Positions 33,119 to 42,815 of a stretch of 64,000 nucleotides of DNA are shown here, piece after piece; the first letter of the stretch is position 1, and every line of letters starts with the position of its first letter. The translations under genes and the position numbers were made by a program. Source of the DNA: an uncultured Clostridia bacterium (GTDB lineage: Bacteria; Bacillota; Clostridia; Oscillospirales; Ruminococcaceae); NCBI GenBank assembly GCA_947629335.1, contig CANRDI010000001.1:124001-188000 (forward strand), in the 5' to 3' direction. The notes under the pieces were generated by a model, which was given only the letters and a program-made list of their open reading frames with translations, was not told the origin of the DNA and did no database searches.

Positions 33119-33754
33119 ATGGACGAAAAAATCAGACGGACAATGGACGCGCTCAGCAAAAACAAAATGAAGCCGTATTTTGTACAGAGCAAAGACGAGC
33201 TTTATGAACTGATACGCGGGCTTATCAAGAACGACAAGCTCATAACGGCGGGAGGCTCCGTTACTCTCAAAGAAAGCGGAGTGACCGAGCTTCTTGTAAA
33301 CGAATACAAGGGAATATATCTCGACCGTTCGGAAGGGAAAAATCCTGACGAGGTAGGCGAGATATTCAGAAAAGCGTTTATTTCGGATACGTTCTTTTCA
33401 AGTTCAAACGCTGTGACGGAAGAAGGCGAGCTTTATAACGTTGACGGAAACGGAAACCGTGTTTCCGCAATGATCTTCGGTCCAAAACAAGTAATCGTCA
33501 TTGTCGGTAAAAACAAGATAGTAAAAGACCGTGAAGAAGCTAAACGCAGGGTAGAAGAGGTTGTCGCTCCGAAAAATGCCCAAAGGCTTAACTGTCAGAC
33601 GCCGTGCGCGAGTACGGGAATGTGCGAAAGGCTGCGTTCGGGAAAGCCGTGTGAAAGCCCCGCGAGGATATGCTGTTCATATGTCTTTTTGGGACAACAG
33701 CGCGTTCCCGACAGAATAAAGGTCATAATTGTCAATAAAGAGCTTGGATATTGA
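33119..33754 (+). CDS. LUD-domain lactate-utilization-like protein
   Basis: 211 residues. KLITAGGSVTLKESGVTELL, FFSSSNAVTEEGELYNVDG and the FGPKQVIVIVGKNKIVKD run mark the LUD (LutC/YkgG-like) domain of lactate oxidation systems. A Cys-rich end (CQTPCASTGMC, CESPARICC) is not part of standard LutC and may bind a metal cluster. No lutA or lutB is adjacent, so the pathway is uncertain. AGGAGGG precedes the ATG. Confidence 0.83.
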   Translation: MDEKIRRTMDALSKNKMKPYFVQSKDELYELIRGLIKNDKLITAGGSVTLKESGVTELLVNEYKGIYLDRSEGKNPDEVGEIFRKAFISDTFFSSSNAVTEEGELYNVDGNGNRVSAMIFGPKQVIVIVGKNKIVKDREEAKRRVEEVVAPKNAQRLNCQTPCASTGMCERLRSGKPCESPARICCSYVFLGQQRVPDRIKVIIVNKELGY

Positions 33755-33768
33755 TTTGCGAGGTATCT

Positions 33769-34728
33769 ATGGCATATTATATAGGAGTTGACATAGGCGG
33801 GACAAATACTGCCTGCGGAGTGGTGAACGAAAACTGTGAAATAGTTGCGCGCTCTAAAATCAAGACAAATTCTTCGGGAAATTCTCTCGAATACATAGAT
33901 GTTTTGAAAGTAATAAAATCAGCAATTACAGCCGCTTGTGAACAGGCGAAGATTGACGTTTCCGACGCGGAGTCGATAGGCGTCGGTTCTCCGGGAGTTT
34001 GCAACAGCGAGAGCGGAATTATCGAGAATTGCAGCAATATCGCTTTTGACAACTCTCCGATAAGAGACGATCTCGAAAAAGAATTCGGTATTCCCGTTTA
34101 CCTTGATAACGACGCAAACGCGGCGGCTTTCGGCGAGTTTATGTCGGGGGCGGCAAATGGAACAAAAAATGCCGTAATTATTACTCTCGGAACAGGAGTA
34201 GGCGCAGGAATAATAATAGACGGAAAGATATTCCGCGGTTCTAACTATGCGGGCGGAGAAATAGGGCATACGGTCATTGTCGTTGACGGCCTGCCGTGCG
34301 GTTGCGGAAGGCGCGGCTGTTTTGAGGCTTATTCTTCAGCGACAGGACTTATAAAAATGACGCTTATTGCCGCGGAAAAACATCCCGAAAGCATTATAAA
34401 CAGGCTTATTGAACAAGACGGAAGATGTTCTGCGAGAACGCCCTATAATGCTATGAAAGCGGGAGATCCCGTCGGAAAAGCTGTAACGGACAATTATGTT
34501 AAATATCTCGCCTGCGGTATAACAAACGTTATAAATACGTTCCAGCCCGAAGTGCTTTGTATAGGCGGAGGCGTATGCAACGAGGGGGATATTCTTCTTA
34601 AACCTCTTAAAGAAGCGGTCGCAAAGCAGATATATTCTAAAAACAGCAGACATAATACCGAGATCGTCGTATGCAAGCTCGGAAATGATGCGGGAATTAT
34701 CGGCGCTGCAATGCTGCATAAGTCGTAA
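33769..34728 (+). CDS. ROK-family sugar kinase (glucokinase-like)
   Basis: 319 residues from the ATG at 33769, after GAGG; an upstream TTG has no site and overlaps the previous stop. Phosphate loop DIGGTNTACGVV and the zinc site CGCGRRGCFE mark the ROK family; ALGTGVGAG-like and GGEIGHTV blocks follow. ROK kinases phosphorylate glucose or aminosugars at C-6. No transporter or regulator is nearby to set the sugar. The gene follows the LUD gene by 14 bp. Confidence 0.9.
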   Translation: MAYYIGVDIGGTNTACGVVNENCEIVARSKIKTNSSGNSLEYIDVLKVIKSAITAACEQAKIDVSDAESIGVGSPGVCNSESGIIENCSNIAFDNSPIRDDLEKEFGIPVYLDNDANAAAFGEFMSGAANGTKNAVIITLGTGVGAGIIIDGKIFRGSNYAGGEIGHTVIVVDGLPCGCGRRGCFEAYSSATGLIKMTLIAAEKHPESIINRLIEQDGRCSARTPYNAMKAGDPVGKAVTDNYVKYLACGITNVINTFQPEVLCIGGGVCNEGDILLKPLKEAVAKQIYSKNSRHNTEIVVCKLGNDAGIIGAAMLHKS

Positions 34729-34769
34729 ATTGCAAAATAACGGTTCTTACCGTATAATATGAAAGGATA

Positions 34770-36431
34770 ATGAAAATGAGAAGTGATCTTATCAAAAAAG
34801 GAGTAGAAAAAACTCCCCACAGAGCGGTTTTAAAATCGCTCGGAGTTATCGACAGCGAAATGGACAAGCCGTTTATAGCCGTGGTTTGCGCGGCGAGCGA
34901 CTATGTTCCGGGTCATCAGCATCTTCAGGAAATTTCGCGCTATGTCAAGGACGGCATAAGAAACGCAGGCGGAGTTCCGTTTGAGTTCTTTACTATCGGC
35001 GTTTGCGACGGACTTGCGATGAACCATAAGGGTATGAGATATTCTCTTGCTTCAAGAGAGCTTATCGCGGACAGCATTGAGGTAATGCTGACGGCTCACC
35101 CGCTCGACGGAGTTGTTTTTATTCCGAACTGCGATAAAATTGTTCCGGGAATGGTTATGGCTGCGGCAAGAATGAACCTTCCGTCAATTTTCATAAGCGG
35201 AGGTCCTATGCTTCCGGGCTGCGTTCAGAACAAGAGGGTCGGCTATTCCGAGATATACGAAGCTATCGGACAGTATTCAAACGGCGAGATAGACGACAGC
35301 GTTATAAAGGATTATGAGGACAATGCCTGCCCGACCTGCGGCTCATGTTCGGGAATGTACACAGCAAACTCGATGAACTGCTTGAATGAAAGCATCGGAA
35401 TGTCGCTTCCCTTTGGCGGAACAGAACCCGCTGTTACATCTGCGCGCCGCCGTCTTGCAAAGGAAAGCGGAGAGCGCATTGTTGAGCTTGTAAAGCAGGA
35501 CATTCGCCCTTCCGATATACTTACAAAGAAGAATATGGAAAACGCGCTTGCGGTCGAAATGGCTATCGGCGCATCTTCAAACACCGTTTTACATCTGCTT
35601 GCTATTGCTCATGAGGCTAAAGTCGATATAAAACTTGATGATATAGACAGGGTGAGCAGAAATGTTCCTCAGTTAGCAAAGTTAAATCCTGCTTCAAGCG
35701 TATTTATTACCGACCTTAACGCAGTAGGCGGAATACAGACAGTAATTAAGGAGCTTTCAAAGAAAGGACTTATCCACGAGGACGTACTTACTGTAAGCGG
35801 GACGCAGGCTGACAGGATAAAAGCCGCAAGAGAAGCGGACGGCGTTATCGTTCATAAAATTGACGACCCGATCAGGCAGGACGGCGGAATTGCAATTTTA
35901 AGCGGAAATCTCGCTGAAAAAGGCTCTGTCGTAAAACAGGGCGCGGTAAAGCCAGAAATGATGGACTTTACGGGAACTGCAAGGGTATTTGACGGCGAAC
36001 AGCCCGCGTGTGACGCAATTCTCGGCGGAAAAATCAAAGCAGGAGATGTTGTCGTTATACGCTATGAAGGACCGAAGGGCGGTCCGGGAATGCCCGAAAT
36101 GCTTGCTCCTACTGCGGCGATTGTCGGAAAGGGTCTTGACGGAAACGTTGCGCTTATTACTGACGGACGTTTCAGCGGCGCTTCGAGAGGCGCTGCGATC
36201 GGACACGTTTCTCCCGAAGCAGCCGAGGGCGGTCTTATAGCGTTTGTTGAGGACGGGGATAAAATTCACATTGATATTCCAAACCGTTCGCTTACACTTC
36301 TTGTTGATGACGCGATAATTGAAGAGCGCAAGAAGAAAGGCGTTCTTCCTCCGAAGGAGCTTGACGGTTATCTTAAACGTTATGCACAGCTTGTTACTTC
36401 GTCAAATACGGGAGCAGTATTTAAGGATTAA
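34770..36431 (+). CDS. ilvD: Dihydroxy-acid dehydratase
   Basis: 553 residues. The second ATG at 34776 fits the ribosome site AAAGG slightly better than the first. Iron-sulfur cysteines lie in FIPNCDK and [33 protein letters not shown] and the DGVVFIPN block are characteristic. The enzyme dehydrates 2,3-dihydroxy-isovalerate and -methylvalerate in valine/isoleucine synthesis. No other ilv or leu gene lies next to it. A repeat-rich noncoding stretch follows. Confidence 0.95.
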   Translation: MKMRSDLIKKGVEKTPHRAVLKSLGVIDSEMDKPFIAVVCAASDYVPGHQHLQEISRYVKDGIRNAGGVPFEFFTIGVCDGLAMNHKGMRYSLASRELIADSIEVMLTAHPLDGVVFIPNCDKIVPGMVMAAARMNLPSIFISGGPMLPGCVQNKRVGYSEIYEAIGQYSNGEIDDSVIKDYEDNACPTCGSCSGMYTANSMNCLNESIGMSLPFGGTEPAVTSARRRLAKESGERIVELVKQDIRPSDILTKKNMENALAVEMAIGASSNTVLHLLAIAHEAKVDIKLDDIDRVSRNVPQLAKLNPASSVFITDLNAVGGIQTVIKELSKKGLIHEDVLTVSGTQADRIKAAREADGVIVHKIDDPIRQDGGIAILSGNLAEKGSVVKQGAVKPEMMDFTGTARVFDGEQPACDAILGGKIKAGDVVVIRYEGPKGGPGMPEMLAPTAAIVGKGLDGNVALITDGRFSGASRGAAIGHVSPEAAEGGLIAFVEDGDKIHIDIPNRSLTLLVDDAIIEERKKKGVLPPKELDGYLKRYAQLVTSSNTGAVFKD

Positions 36432-36495
36432 CAACTAACGTTATCACTTTACGACCGCGCCGCAAGGCGCGGCACGAAAGTTTTTTACGGATTAT

Positions 36496-36568
36496 TTGGG
36501 GGAAAACTTTTGAAAAAGTTTTCCCCCAAGCCCCTTTTCAAAACTTTTATGTAACTTGCTGTAAAGGG
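36496..36568. repeat. Palindromic repeat of the AAAGTTTTCCCC family, copy A
   Basis: GGGGGAAAACTTTT-GAAAAAGTTTTCCCCC (36499-36527 area) forms a long hairpin, followed by CCCCTTTTCAAAACTTTTAT and GTAACTTGCTGTAAAGGG. The same blocks, in reversed order and orientation, occur in the tandem repeat at 62.0-62.3 kb. Confidence 0.75.
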
Positions 36569-36740
36569 AAAGCGCTTTCGCTCTCCGACCGCTGCGCAAG
36601 CGGCGGAACCGGCAGGTGCCACCGCCGCTTGGTTTCCCTACAGTGAGGGGAAAGCGGAAAACAAAATAGGTGCGTGCGTTTGGAGCAAAGCAACAAATAA
36701 TAAAGCAAAAACAGCAAGGTTGTCAAGGCAAAAAATGCAA

Positions 36741-36802
36741 GGGAGAAAACCTTTTGAAAAAGGTTTTCTCCCTTGCGCCCTTTTTCCAAAACTTTTATGT
36801 AC
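36741..36802. repeat. Palindromic repeat of the AAAGTTTTCCCC family, copy B
   Basis: GGGAGAAAACCTTTT-GAAAAAGGTTTTCTCCC followed by CCAAAACTTTTATGTAC. It is the second copy in the 464-bp gene-free stretch 36432-36895, which holds only these elements and GC-rich hairpins. Confidence 0.72.
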
Positions 36803-36895
36803 TGCCGCTTGCGCGGCGGTTGGAGATTGGAAACGCTGTCCGACTTTTCTTACCTCTAATAGCATTTTACGGTCTGTCTCGGCATAATATAAAAT

Positions 36896-37465
36896 ATGGT
36901 TGAATTGAAATTAAAGCAAACTGTCATAAGATTTGATTTTTCATTTTTTGCAGTAATATCGATCTTCCTGCTTACAAACAGCGGCTTTGGATTTGCGGCG
37001 CTCTGCGCCTGCGGGCTGCATGAGCTTTCTCATCTGATAATGATGATAATTCTCGGCATAAGGGCAGACAAGATAGTTTTTTACGGCGCGGGCATATGTA
37101 TTTCCTCAAAGGAAACAGATCGCGCAGGAGTTTTTAAACGCATGCTTATACTGTCTGCGGGATGCATTGGAAATATTATATTCGCAGGAGTGCTGTTTGC
37201 CGTGGGAAATAAAGTCGCCGCAGCAATAAACCTGTTTACAGCCCTGTTCAATATTCTCGCAATAGGTTCTCTCGACGGCGCTCAGATCCTGAAATATTTT
37301 GTAATAAGCCGCTGCAAGCCCGAAAATGTAGACAGAATAATGCGGTTTGCTCAGATATTTTCGGTCATTCTGCTGATGTGTACGGTCGTTGTTTTCGGAG
37401 AATTTTCTTTTTCTCTTTCGGCAGTTGCACTGTATATCGTTTTAATTAGTTTTTTAAGATCATAG
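36896..37465 (+). CDS. M50-family membrane metalloprotease (SpoIVFB-like)
   Basis: 189 residues with about five membrane helices. HELSH (His42, Glu43, His46) is the zinc site and NILAIGSLDG (Asp127) the third ligand, as in the short site-2 protease group of SpoIVFB, without PDZ or CBS domains. SpoIVFB cleaves pro-sigma-K in Bacillus; whether this protein has that target is not shown. No strong ribosome-binding site is seen before the ATG. It stands alone with repeats upstream. Confidence 0.75.
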   Translation: MVELKLKQTVIRFDFSFFAVISIFLLTNSGFGFAALCACGLHELSHLIMMIILGIRADKIVFYGAGICISSKETDRAGVFKRMLILSAGCIGNIIFAGVLFAVGNKVAAAINLFTALFNILAIGSLDGAQILKYFVISRCKPENVDRIMRFAQIFSVILLMCTVVVFGEFSFSLSAVALYIVLISFLRS

Positions 37466-37528
37466 CTGTTAAATCAAACAAAAAACATGAGACTAATTGT
37501 CGAATTAAACAAAAATTTGAATTTCTCC

Positions 37529-37557
37529 TTGACAAAGTATGAGCGTTAATTTATAAT
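37529..37557 (+). promoter_or_regulatory. Consensus sigma-A promoter for the AIM24 gene
   Basis: Perfect TTGACA (37529-37534), 17-bp spacer, perfect TATAAT (37552-37557), with the ATG 44 bp further. Confidence 0.82.
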
Positions 37558-37600
37558 GTATAGTGGGTCCGGTAGTTTATAATTAAAAAGGAGAGTTTTT

Positions 37601-38266
37601 ATGAAATACGAAATCAAGGGTGAACCGCTGCCTGTGCTTCTTTGCTATCTTGACGCAAATGAAACGGTAATGTGTCAAAAAGGCGCTATGAGTTGGATGA
37701 CGCCTAATATGAAGATGCAGACAGGCACGGGAGGTATAGGCAAGGCCTTCAGTAAGATGTTTTCGGGCGAGTCTATGTTTCAGAATACATATACCGCTCA
37801 GGGCGGACCGGGAATGATCGGCTTTGCGTCGACGCTTCCGGGTTCTATAATCCCGTTTGATATAAGCAAGGGCGATCTTATCGTACAAAAGGGCGGATAT
37901 TTTGTATCCGAGCCTTCGGTTAATTTTTCGGTAGCATTCCAGAAGAACATCGGCGCGGGCTTCTTCGGCGGCGAAGGATTTATTATGCAGCGTATGTCGG
38001 GTTCTGGCATGGCGTTTATCGAGATAGACGGTTATGTAGTCGAATATGATCTCCAGCCCGGACAGCAGATGATCATTGACACGGGCTATCTTGCGGCAAT
38101 GTCCGGCACTTGCTCGATGGAGATAAAGGCTGTCGGAGGCATCGGAAACACGCTCTTCGGCGGAGAGGGATTATTTAATACAGTTGTAACAGGTCCCGGA
38201 AAGATATATCTCCAGACCATGCCGAAAAATAAATTTATTGAGGGCTTGAGAATAGGCGGAAGATAA
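37601..38266 (+). CDS. AIM24/TIGR00266-family protein
   Basis: 221 residues, rich in Gly and beta structure: MCQKGAMSWMTPNMKMQTGT, GSIIPFDISKGDLIVQKG and GPGKIYLQTMP are family blocks. The fold is a double-stranded beta barrel and the role is unknown in bacteria. AAAAGGAGAG precedes the ATG. It has a consensus promoter of its own, so it may be well expressed. No membrane segment or signal. Confidence 0.88.
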   Translation: MKYEIKGEPLPVLLCYLDANETVMCQKGAMSWMTPNMKMQTGTGGIGKAFSKMFSGESMFQNTYTAQGGPGMIGFASTLPGSIIPFDISKGDLIVQKGGYFVSEPSVNFSVAFQKNIGAGFFGGEGFIMQRMSGSGMAFIEIDGYVVEYDLQPGQQMIIDTGYLAAMSGTCSMEIKAVGGIGNTLFGGEGLFNTVVTGPGKIYLQTMPKNKFIEGLRIGGR

Positions 38267-38297
38267 AAATATCCCCACATTGTTTGAAGTGAAGTGC

Positions 38298-38344
38298 GCA
38301 CCCCTTTGTTAGACATTATTCAATATTGTCTATTTTTGGGGTGC
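38298..38344. other. Long inverted repeat between AIM24 and glgA
   Basis: GCACCCC (38298-38304) pairs with GGGGTGC (38338-38344), and an inner TAGACA...TGTCTA pairs as well. No T run follows, so it may be a weak terminator or an RNA-stability element. Confidence 0.45.
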
Positions 38345-38397
38345 ATTTCAGTTTTGTGGGGTCAATTGTTATTTTTACCAAAAATTTAAAATAGCTA

Positions 38398-38426
38398 TTG
38401 AAATTTTCGGACATTTATGCTATATT
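38398..38426 (+). promoter_or_regulatory. Sigma-A-type promoter for glgA
   Basis: TTGAAA (38398-38403), 17-bp spacer, TATATT (38421-38426). Confidence 0.62.
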
Positions 38427-38469
38427 ATAAATGGATACTAATGCTGAATAAAAACGGAGGTTCTGTATT

Positions 38470-39894
38470 ATGAACATTTTGTATGCAGCGAGCGAGGCAT
38501 TGCCTTTTGCGGCAAGCGGCGGTCTTGCGGATGTAGCTGGGTCGCTTCCGAAAGCTCTTGTGGCAGCGGGACATGACGCGCGCGTAGTAATGCCGTATTA
38601 TGTGAATACGGTAAAGCCTGAGCAAAAGGAAAAAATGCAGTTTATCACAAACTTTACTGTCCCTGTTGGTTGGAGAAACCAGTATTGCGGCGTTTTCTCG
38701 CAGGAGGTAAACGGCGTTATTTATTATTTTATTGATAACGAGTATTACTTTAAGCGTGATAACGGTCTGTACGGGTATTATGACGACGCGGAAAGATATG
38801 TTTTCTTCAGCAGAGCTGTGCTTGAAATGCTGAGGCATATTGATTTCCACCCGCAGATCATAAACTCAAATGACTGGCAGTGCGCGCTTATCCCCGTTTA
38901 TCACTTCTTGTTCTATAAAAATCAGTGGGGTTATGGCGACATAAAGAATGTCTTTACTATTCATAATATCGGTTATCAGGGTCAGTACGGACTTGATCTC
39001 GTAAAGGATATAGTCGGTATTCCTCCGCAGAACGTGAATATTATCGAGTATGACCGCGACATAAACTTCATGAAGGGCGCAATTGAGGTCGCGGATAAGG
39101 TCACGACTGTTTCGCCTACTTATGCAAAGGAAATTCTCGACCCGTGGTTCTCTCACGGACTCGACAGGATACTCCGCAATAAACAGTACAAGACTTGCGG
39201 TTTCTTAAACGGAATTGACACCGATTTGTACAATCCCGAAACCGATAACACCATTGCCGCTAAGTTTACAGCAAAGAACCAGAAGGGCAAAGCAGCTTGT
39301 AAAACGGCTATTTTCGAGGAATTCGGGATGCCTCAGTATGATATTCCGCTTATCGCAATGATTTCGAGATTTGCCGACCATAAGGGCTTTGATCTTGTGA
39401 GATATGTATTTGACGAGATAGTAGCGCAGGATATGCAGGTAGTTATACTCGGTTCGGGCGAAAAGCAGTATGAAGATTTCTTCCAGGAAATGCACTGGCG
39501 TTATCCCGATAAGGTAGGATTTTACCGCGGATATAATCCCCAGCTCGCAAAGAGGATCTATGCGGGCGCGGATATGTTCCTTATGCCGTCAAAGAGCGAG
39601 CCTTGCGGACTTGCGCAGATGATTGCGGCGAGATATGGTACTATTCCGATAGTTCGCGCAACGGGAGGTCTCAGAGACAGCATTATCGACGCGGGCGACA
39701 ACGGTATCGGATTTACATTCCAGAGCTATAATGCGGGCGATATGCTCAATTCAATAAAGCGTGCAAGAGAGCTTTACAGAAACAAGCCAGAATGGAAGAA
39801 GATAGTTTCGCGCGCAATGAATGCAGATTTTAGTTGGGGCGCGTCGGCAAAACTTTACATCGGACTTTACAAAGAGCTTACAGGCGAACAATAA
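38470..39894 (+). CDS. glgA: Glycogen synthase (ADP-glucose type, GT5)
   Basis: 474 residues, the normal GlgA length. ASEALPFAASGGLADVAGSL replaces the classical Lys-Thr-Gly-Gly-Leu site by Ala-Ser-Gly-Gly-Leu, a variation seen in other Firmicutes. HNIGYQGQYG, GFYRGYNPQLAKRIYAG and MPSKSEPCGLAQMIA with GGLRDSI complete the GT5 signature. It polymerises alpha-1,4 glucan from ADP-glucose. No glgB, glgC or glgP is next to it; a terminator follows. Confidence 0.93.
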   Translation: MNILYAASEALPFAASGGLADVAGSLPKALVAAGHDARVVMPYYVNTVKPEQKEKMQFITNFTVPVGWRNQYCGVFSQEVNGVIYYFIDNEYYFKRDNGLYGYYDDAERYVFFSRAVLEMLRHIDFHPQIINSNDWQCALIPVYHFLFYKNQWGYGDIKNVFTIHNIGYQGQYGLDLVKDIVGIPPQNVNIIEYDRDINFMKGAIEVADKVTTVSPTYAKEILDPWFSHGLDRILRNKQYKTCGFLNGIDTDLYNPETDNTIAAKFTAKNQKGKAACKTAIFEEFGMPQYDIPLIAMISRFADHKGFDLVRYVFDEIVAQDMQVVILGSGEKQYEDFFQEMHWRYPDKVGFYRGYNPQLAKRIYAGADMFLMPSKSEPCGLAQMIAARYGTIPIVRATGGLRDSIIDAGDNGIGFTFQSYNAGDMLNSIKRARELYRNKPEWKKIVSRAMNADFSWGASAKLYIGLYKELTGEQ

Positions 39895-39900
39895 TCCTTT

Positions 39901-39930
39901 TACGGCGGAGAAATTCTCCGCCGTATTTTT
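39901..39930 (+). terminator. Intrinsic terminator of glgA
   Basis: A 10-bp stem, TACGGCGGAG with CTCCGCCGTA, is followed by TTTTTGG. Downstream, 39931-40178 shows no gene that I can support. Confidence 0.85.
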
Positions 39931-40178
39931 GGGGAAGAGAATATAAAGCGGGCTTTGGAATTTTATGTAAACAGGCTTTGAACAACTAATGTTTATATGC
40001 TGCGGCATTTGTAAGGGATACAAGGAGTATGTTTGCTGACCGCAAATATGCCGCTGAGAAAAAGGCTGTGTTTTTTTCGGATAAAACAGGAGAATGCAGT
40101 AGGAGAAAATGCGCAGAAGTTCATATCCTGTTTTGCAACACAATGGTAAACATGTAATTTTTGAAAAGAGGAACGGTT

Positions 40179-40607
40179 ATGAAGAAAAGTCTTAATTACG
40201 CGCTGTGTTATGCTGTTATGGCAATGGTTGGCGGCGTGTTCTATCGGGAATTTACAAGAGCTAACGGATTTGAGGGAACAACGGCTCTGGGAAAGGTCCA
40301 CACTCATTTCTTTATGCTCGGAATGGTCATGTACTTGATAATCGCGCTGTTTGCGCGGTATTATGACCTTTACGCTGAAAAGACGTTTAAGGTTTTCAGA
40401 GCGATATACAATATAGGTGTTCCGCTGACGGGCATAATGCTCGGGGTTCGCGGAGTTTTCGAGGTAACGGGAGCGGAGCTTTCAAAAGGCTTGAACGCGG
40501 CTGTTTCGGGAATAGCGGGAACAGGACATATACTGACGGGTGCGGGAATAATCCTTTTGCTCGTCACTCTTAAAAAGTGCGCGGCTAAATCGGAAACTGC
40601 CGCCTAA
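40179..40607 (+). CDS. DUF2871 membrane protein
   Basis: 142 residues from the ATG at 40179, after GAGGAAC; an upstream in-frame start has no site. Four membrane helices with GGVFYREFTRANGFEGTTA, GKVHTHFFMLGM and GTGHILTGAGI in the usual DUF2871 order. The function is unknown. It stands alone between glgA and hom. Confidence 0.82.
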   Translation: MKKSLNYALCYAVMAMVGGVFYREFTRANGFEGTTALGKVHTHFFMLGMVMYLIIALFARYYDLYAEKTFKVFRAIYNIGVPLTGIMLGVRGVFEVTGAELSKGLNAAVSGIAGTGHILTGAGIILLLVTLKKCAAKSETAA

Positions 40608-40628
40608 AAAGTTTTTTTAAAATTGCTA

Positions 40629-40657
40629 TTGCAATAAACTTCCAAATGTGGTATAAT
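40629..40657 (+). promoter_or_regulatory. Sigma-A-type promoter for hom and the downstream genes
   Basis: TTGCAA (40629-40634), 17-bp spacer, TATAAT (40652-40657). The leader of about 150 nt has an inverted repeat TACCGTAAAT/ATTTATGGTA near 40746-40773 and another around GCGCTTGTGCAAAA/TTTTGCTTTGCGC (40695-40730), which could control hom. Confidence 0.6.
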
Positions 40658-40810
40658 ATTTTCATGGTGATTATTATAGAAATCAAAATCTTGCGCTTGT
40701 GCAAAAGTTTTTCAAATTTTTGCTTTGCGCATAGCGTGCAATTATACCGTAAATATTTGTGAATTTATGGTAAAATAAATAATATAGATACAGGGAAAGG
40801 ATTGTTCACT

Positions 40811-42052
40811 ATGCAAAAAATTGCCGTTCTTGGCTACGGCGTTGTCGGTTCGGGAACAGTCGAGGTCTTTTATAAAAATAAAGAAAACCTCGAAAAAAAA
40901 GCGGGAGAAGAACTTGATATAAAATACATTCTTGATTTGCGCGATTTTCCGGACAGCCCTTATGCAGATAAATTCGTAAAGGATTTTGATGTTATTTTAA
41001 ATGATCCCGAAGTCAGAGTTGTTACCGAGGTCATAGGCGGAATAAAACCGTCGTATGATTTCGTGAAATCTTCGCTGATGGCGGGAAAAAGTGTTGTAAC
41101 ATCAAATAAAGAACTTGTGGCTAAAAAGGGAGCAGAGCTTTTAAAACTTGCACAGGATAATCATGCAAACTTTTTCTTCGAGGCGAGCGTAGGAGGCGGA
41201 ATACCGATAATAAAGCCTATCCATGCTTGTCTTGAGGCTAACGAGATCGACGCTATCGCAGGAATATTAAACGGCACGACAAACTTTATCCTTACAAAAA
41301 TGTTCCGCGACGGAATGGCGTTTGACGAGGCTCTGAAAATTGCGCAGGAGCTGGGTTATGCCGAGAGAAATCCTGCGGCGGATGTCGAGGGAATTGACGC
41401 TTGCAGAAAGATTTGTATTCTTGCTTCGCTTGCGTTTGGCAGGCACGTTTATCCCGAAAATGTCCATACCGAGGGAATTACAAACGTTACTCTTGCAGAC
41501 GTAGAATACATGGACAGCTTTGACGCTAAGATAAAGCTCATCGGCTGCGCACGGCGCGAGGAAAACAACGAAATTTCAATAGGAGTTTTCCCCGCGGTCA
41601 TCAAGGACGAAAGCCAACTCAGCGGAGTAAGCGACGTATTTAACGCTATTCTTGTTCGCGGCGACGCAACGGGCGACGTTGTGTTCTACGGAAAAGGCGC
41701 GGGAAAGCTCCCTACGGCGAGCGCTGTCGTAAGCGATATCGTTTCGGCGGTGAAGCATACGGAAACGAGCCGTTCGCTCGGCTGGTCCGACAGCGAACAG
41801 TCGTTTATACGTCCGTTTGATAAATTCACCTGCGCGAATTATGTACGTCTAAAGGCAAAGAATATCGATGTAACAAAAGCGGTCATTAAGGCTCTGTTCG
41901 GCGAGGTAAAATATCTTTCTTCAAATAAGAAAGAGGAAAATGAGCTTGCGTTCGTGACTGATGTTATGAGCGAAAAAGACGCTGTGTCGGCGCTTGAAAA
42001 GGTGTCCGACGGAGCGGAAGTTTTAGGAAGAATAAGAGTTTTAGACTACTGA
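40811..42052 (+). CDS. hom: Homoserine dehydrogenase
   Basis: 413 residues from the ATG at 40811, after GGAAAGGA; an upstream TTG is less likely. NAD(P)-binding GYGVVGSGT near the start, the central GILNGTTNFILT and the ERNPAADVEGIDACRK block are diagnostic. The C-terminal ~75 residues form an ACT-like regulatory domain, common for feedback by threonine. The enzyme reduces aspartate semialdehyde to homoserine for threonine and methionine. It is 24 bp upstream of pyrH. Confidence 0.94.
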   Translation: MQKIAVLGYGVVGSGTVEVFYKNKENLEKKAGEELDIKYILDLRDFPDSPYADKFVKDFDVILNDPEVRVVTEVIGGIKPSYDFVKSSLMAGKSVVTSNKELVAKKGAELLKLAQDNHANFFFEASVGGGIPIIKPIHACLEANEIDAIAGILNGTTNFILTKMFRDGMAFDEALKIAQELGYAERNPAADVEGIDACRKICILASLAFGRHVYPENVHTEGITNVTLADVEYMDSFDAKIKLIGCARREENNEISIGVFPAVIKDESQLSGVSDVFNAILVRGDATGDVVFYGKGAGKLPTASAVVSDIVSAVKHTETSRSLGWSDSEQSFIRPFDKFTCANYVRLKAKNIDVTKAVIKALFGEVKYLSSNKKEENELAFVTDVMSEKDAVSALEKVSDGAEVLGRIRVLDY

Positions 42053-42076
42053 TAAAAATTTAATGGGGGATCTGTA

Positions 42077-42799
42077 ATGAGTGAAAATTCTGTGCCGAAG
42101 TATAAGAGGATACTTTTAAAGCTGAGCGGCGAGGCTCTCGCAGGAGGGAAAGAAACGGGACTTGATGTGCCGACGGTTGAAAATATCTGCAAAAGCATAA
42201 AGAAAACGGCTGACGCAGGCGCGCAGATAGGAATTGTCGTGGGCGGCGGAAATTTCTGGCGCGGGAGAAACGCAATAGGCGGCGACCGCGCGCGGGCTGA
42301 CCATATAGGTATGCTTGCGACAACAATGAACGCGCTTTTTGTTGCGGACGTTTTGGAAAGTCTCGGATGCGTCGTAAGAGTTCAGACAGCTATCACTATG
42401 CAGCAGGTAGCAGAGCCGTTTATTATGGGAAAGGCTTTAAGACATCTCGATAAGGGAAGGATCGTCATTTTTGGCTGCGGCACGGGAAACCCCTTCTTTT
42501 CGACCGACAGTGCGGCTTCTTTGAGAGCGGCGGAGCTTAAAGCAGACGTGCTTTTAAAAGCTACAATGGTTGACGGAATTTATGATAAAGACCCGAAAAA
42601 ATATCCCGACGCCAAAAAATTTGATACAATAACTTATCACGATATACTGGTAAATAAGCTTCAGGTCATGGACAGCGCGGCTGCCGCGATATGTACCGAA
42701 AATGATGTTCCGATCATTGTTTTTAATCTTGACAGACCCGACAATATTTATGATGCGGTCATGGGCAAACAGGTAGGAACACTTGTTATAAATCAATAA
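42077..42799 (+). CDS. pyrH: UMP kinase
   Basis: 240 residues. LLKLSGEALAG at the start, GGGNFWRGR and the ADHIGMLATTMNALF run are diagnostic of PyrH, which makes UDP from UMP and is a hexamer regulated by GTP/UTP. Next comes frr, the usual PyrH neighbour in bacteria (usually tsf-pyrH-frr; tsf is not here). The ATG follows GGGG at a spacing of 8. Confidence 0.95.
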   Translation: MSENSVPKYKRILLKLSGEALAGGKETGLDVPTVENICKSIKKTADAGAQIGIVVGGGNFWRGRNAIGGDRARADHIGMLATTMNALFVADVLESLGCVVRVQTAITMQQVAEPFIMGKALRHLDKGRIVIFGCGTGNPFFSTDSAASLRAAELKADVLLKATMVDGIYDKDPKKYPDAKKFDTITYHDILVNKLQVMDSAAAAICTENDVPIIVFNLDRPDNIYDAVMGKQVGTLVINQ

Positions 42800-42815
42800 T
42801 AACAGGAGGATGACT

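Noticed and set aside
38470..38560. Loss of the GlgA substrate-site lysine as an unusual change
   Set aside because: The Ala-Ser-Gly-Gly-Leu version of the motif is, to my knowledge, common in Firmicute GlgA proteins.
40029..40157. A 42-codon frame between glgA and DUF2871
   Set aside because: AGGAG is only one base from the ATG, the composition is basic and random-looking, and no support from neighbours was found.
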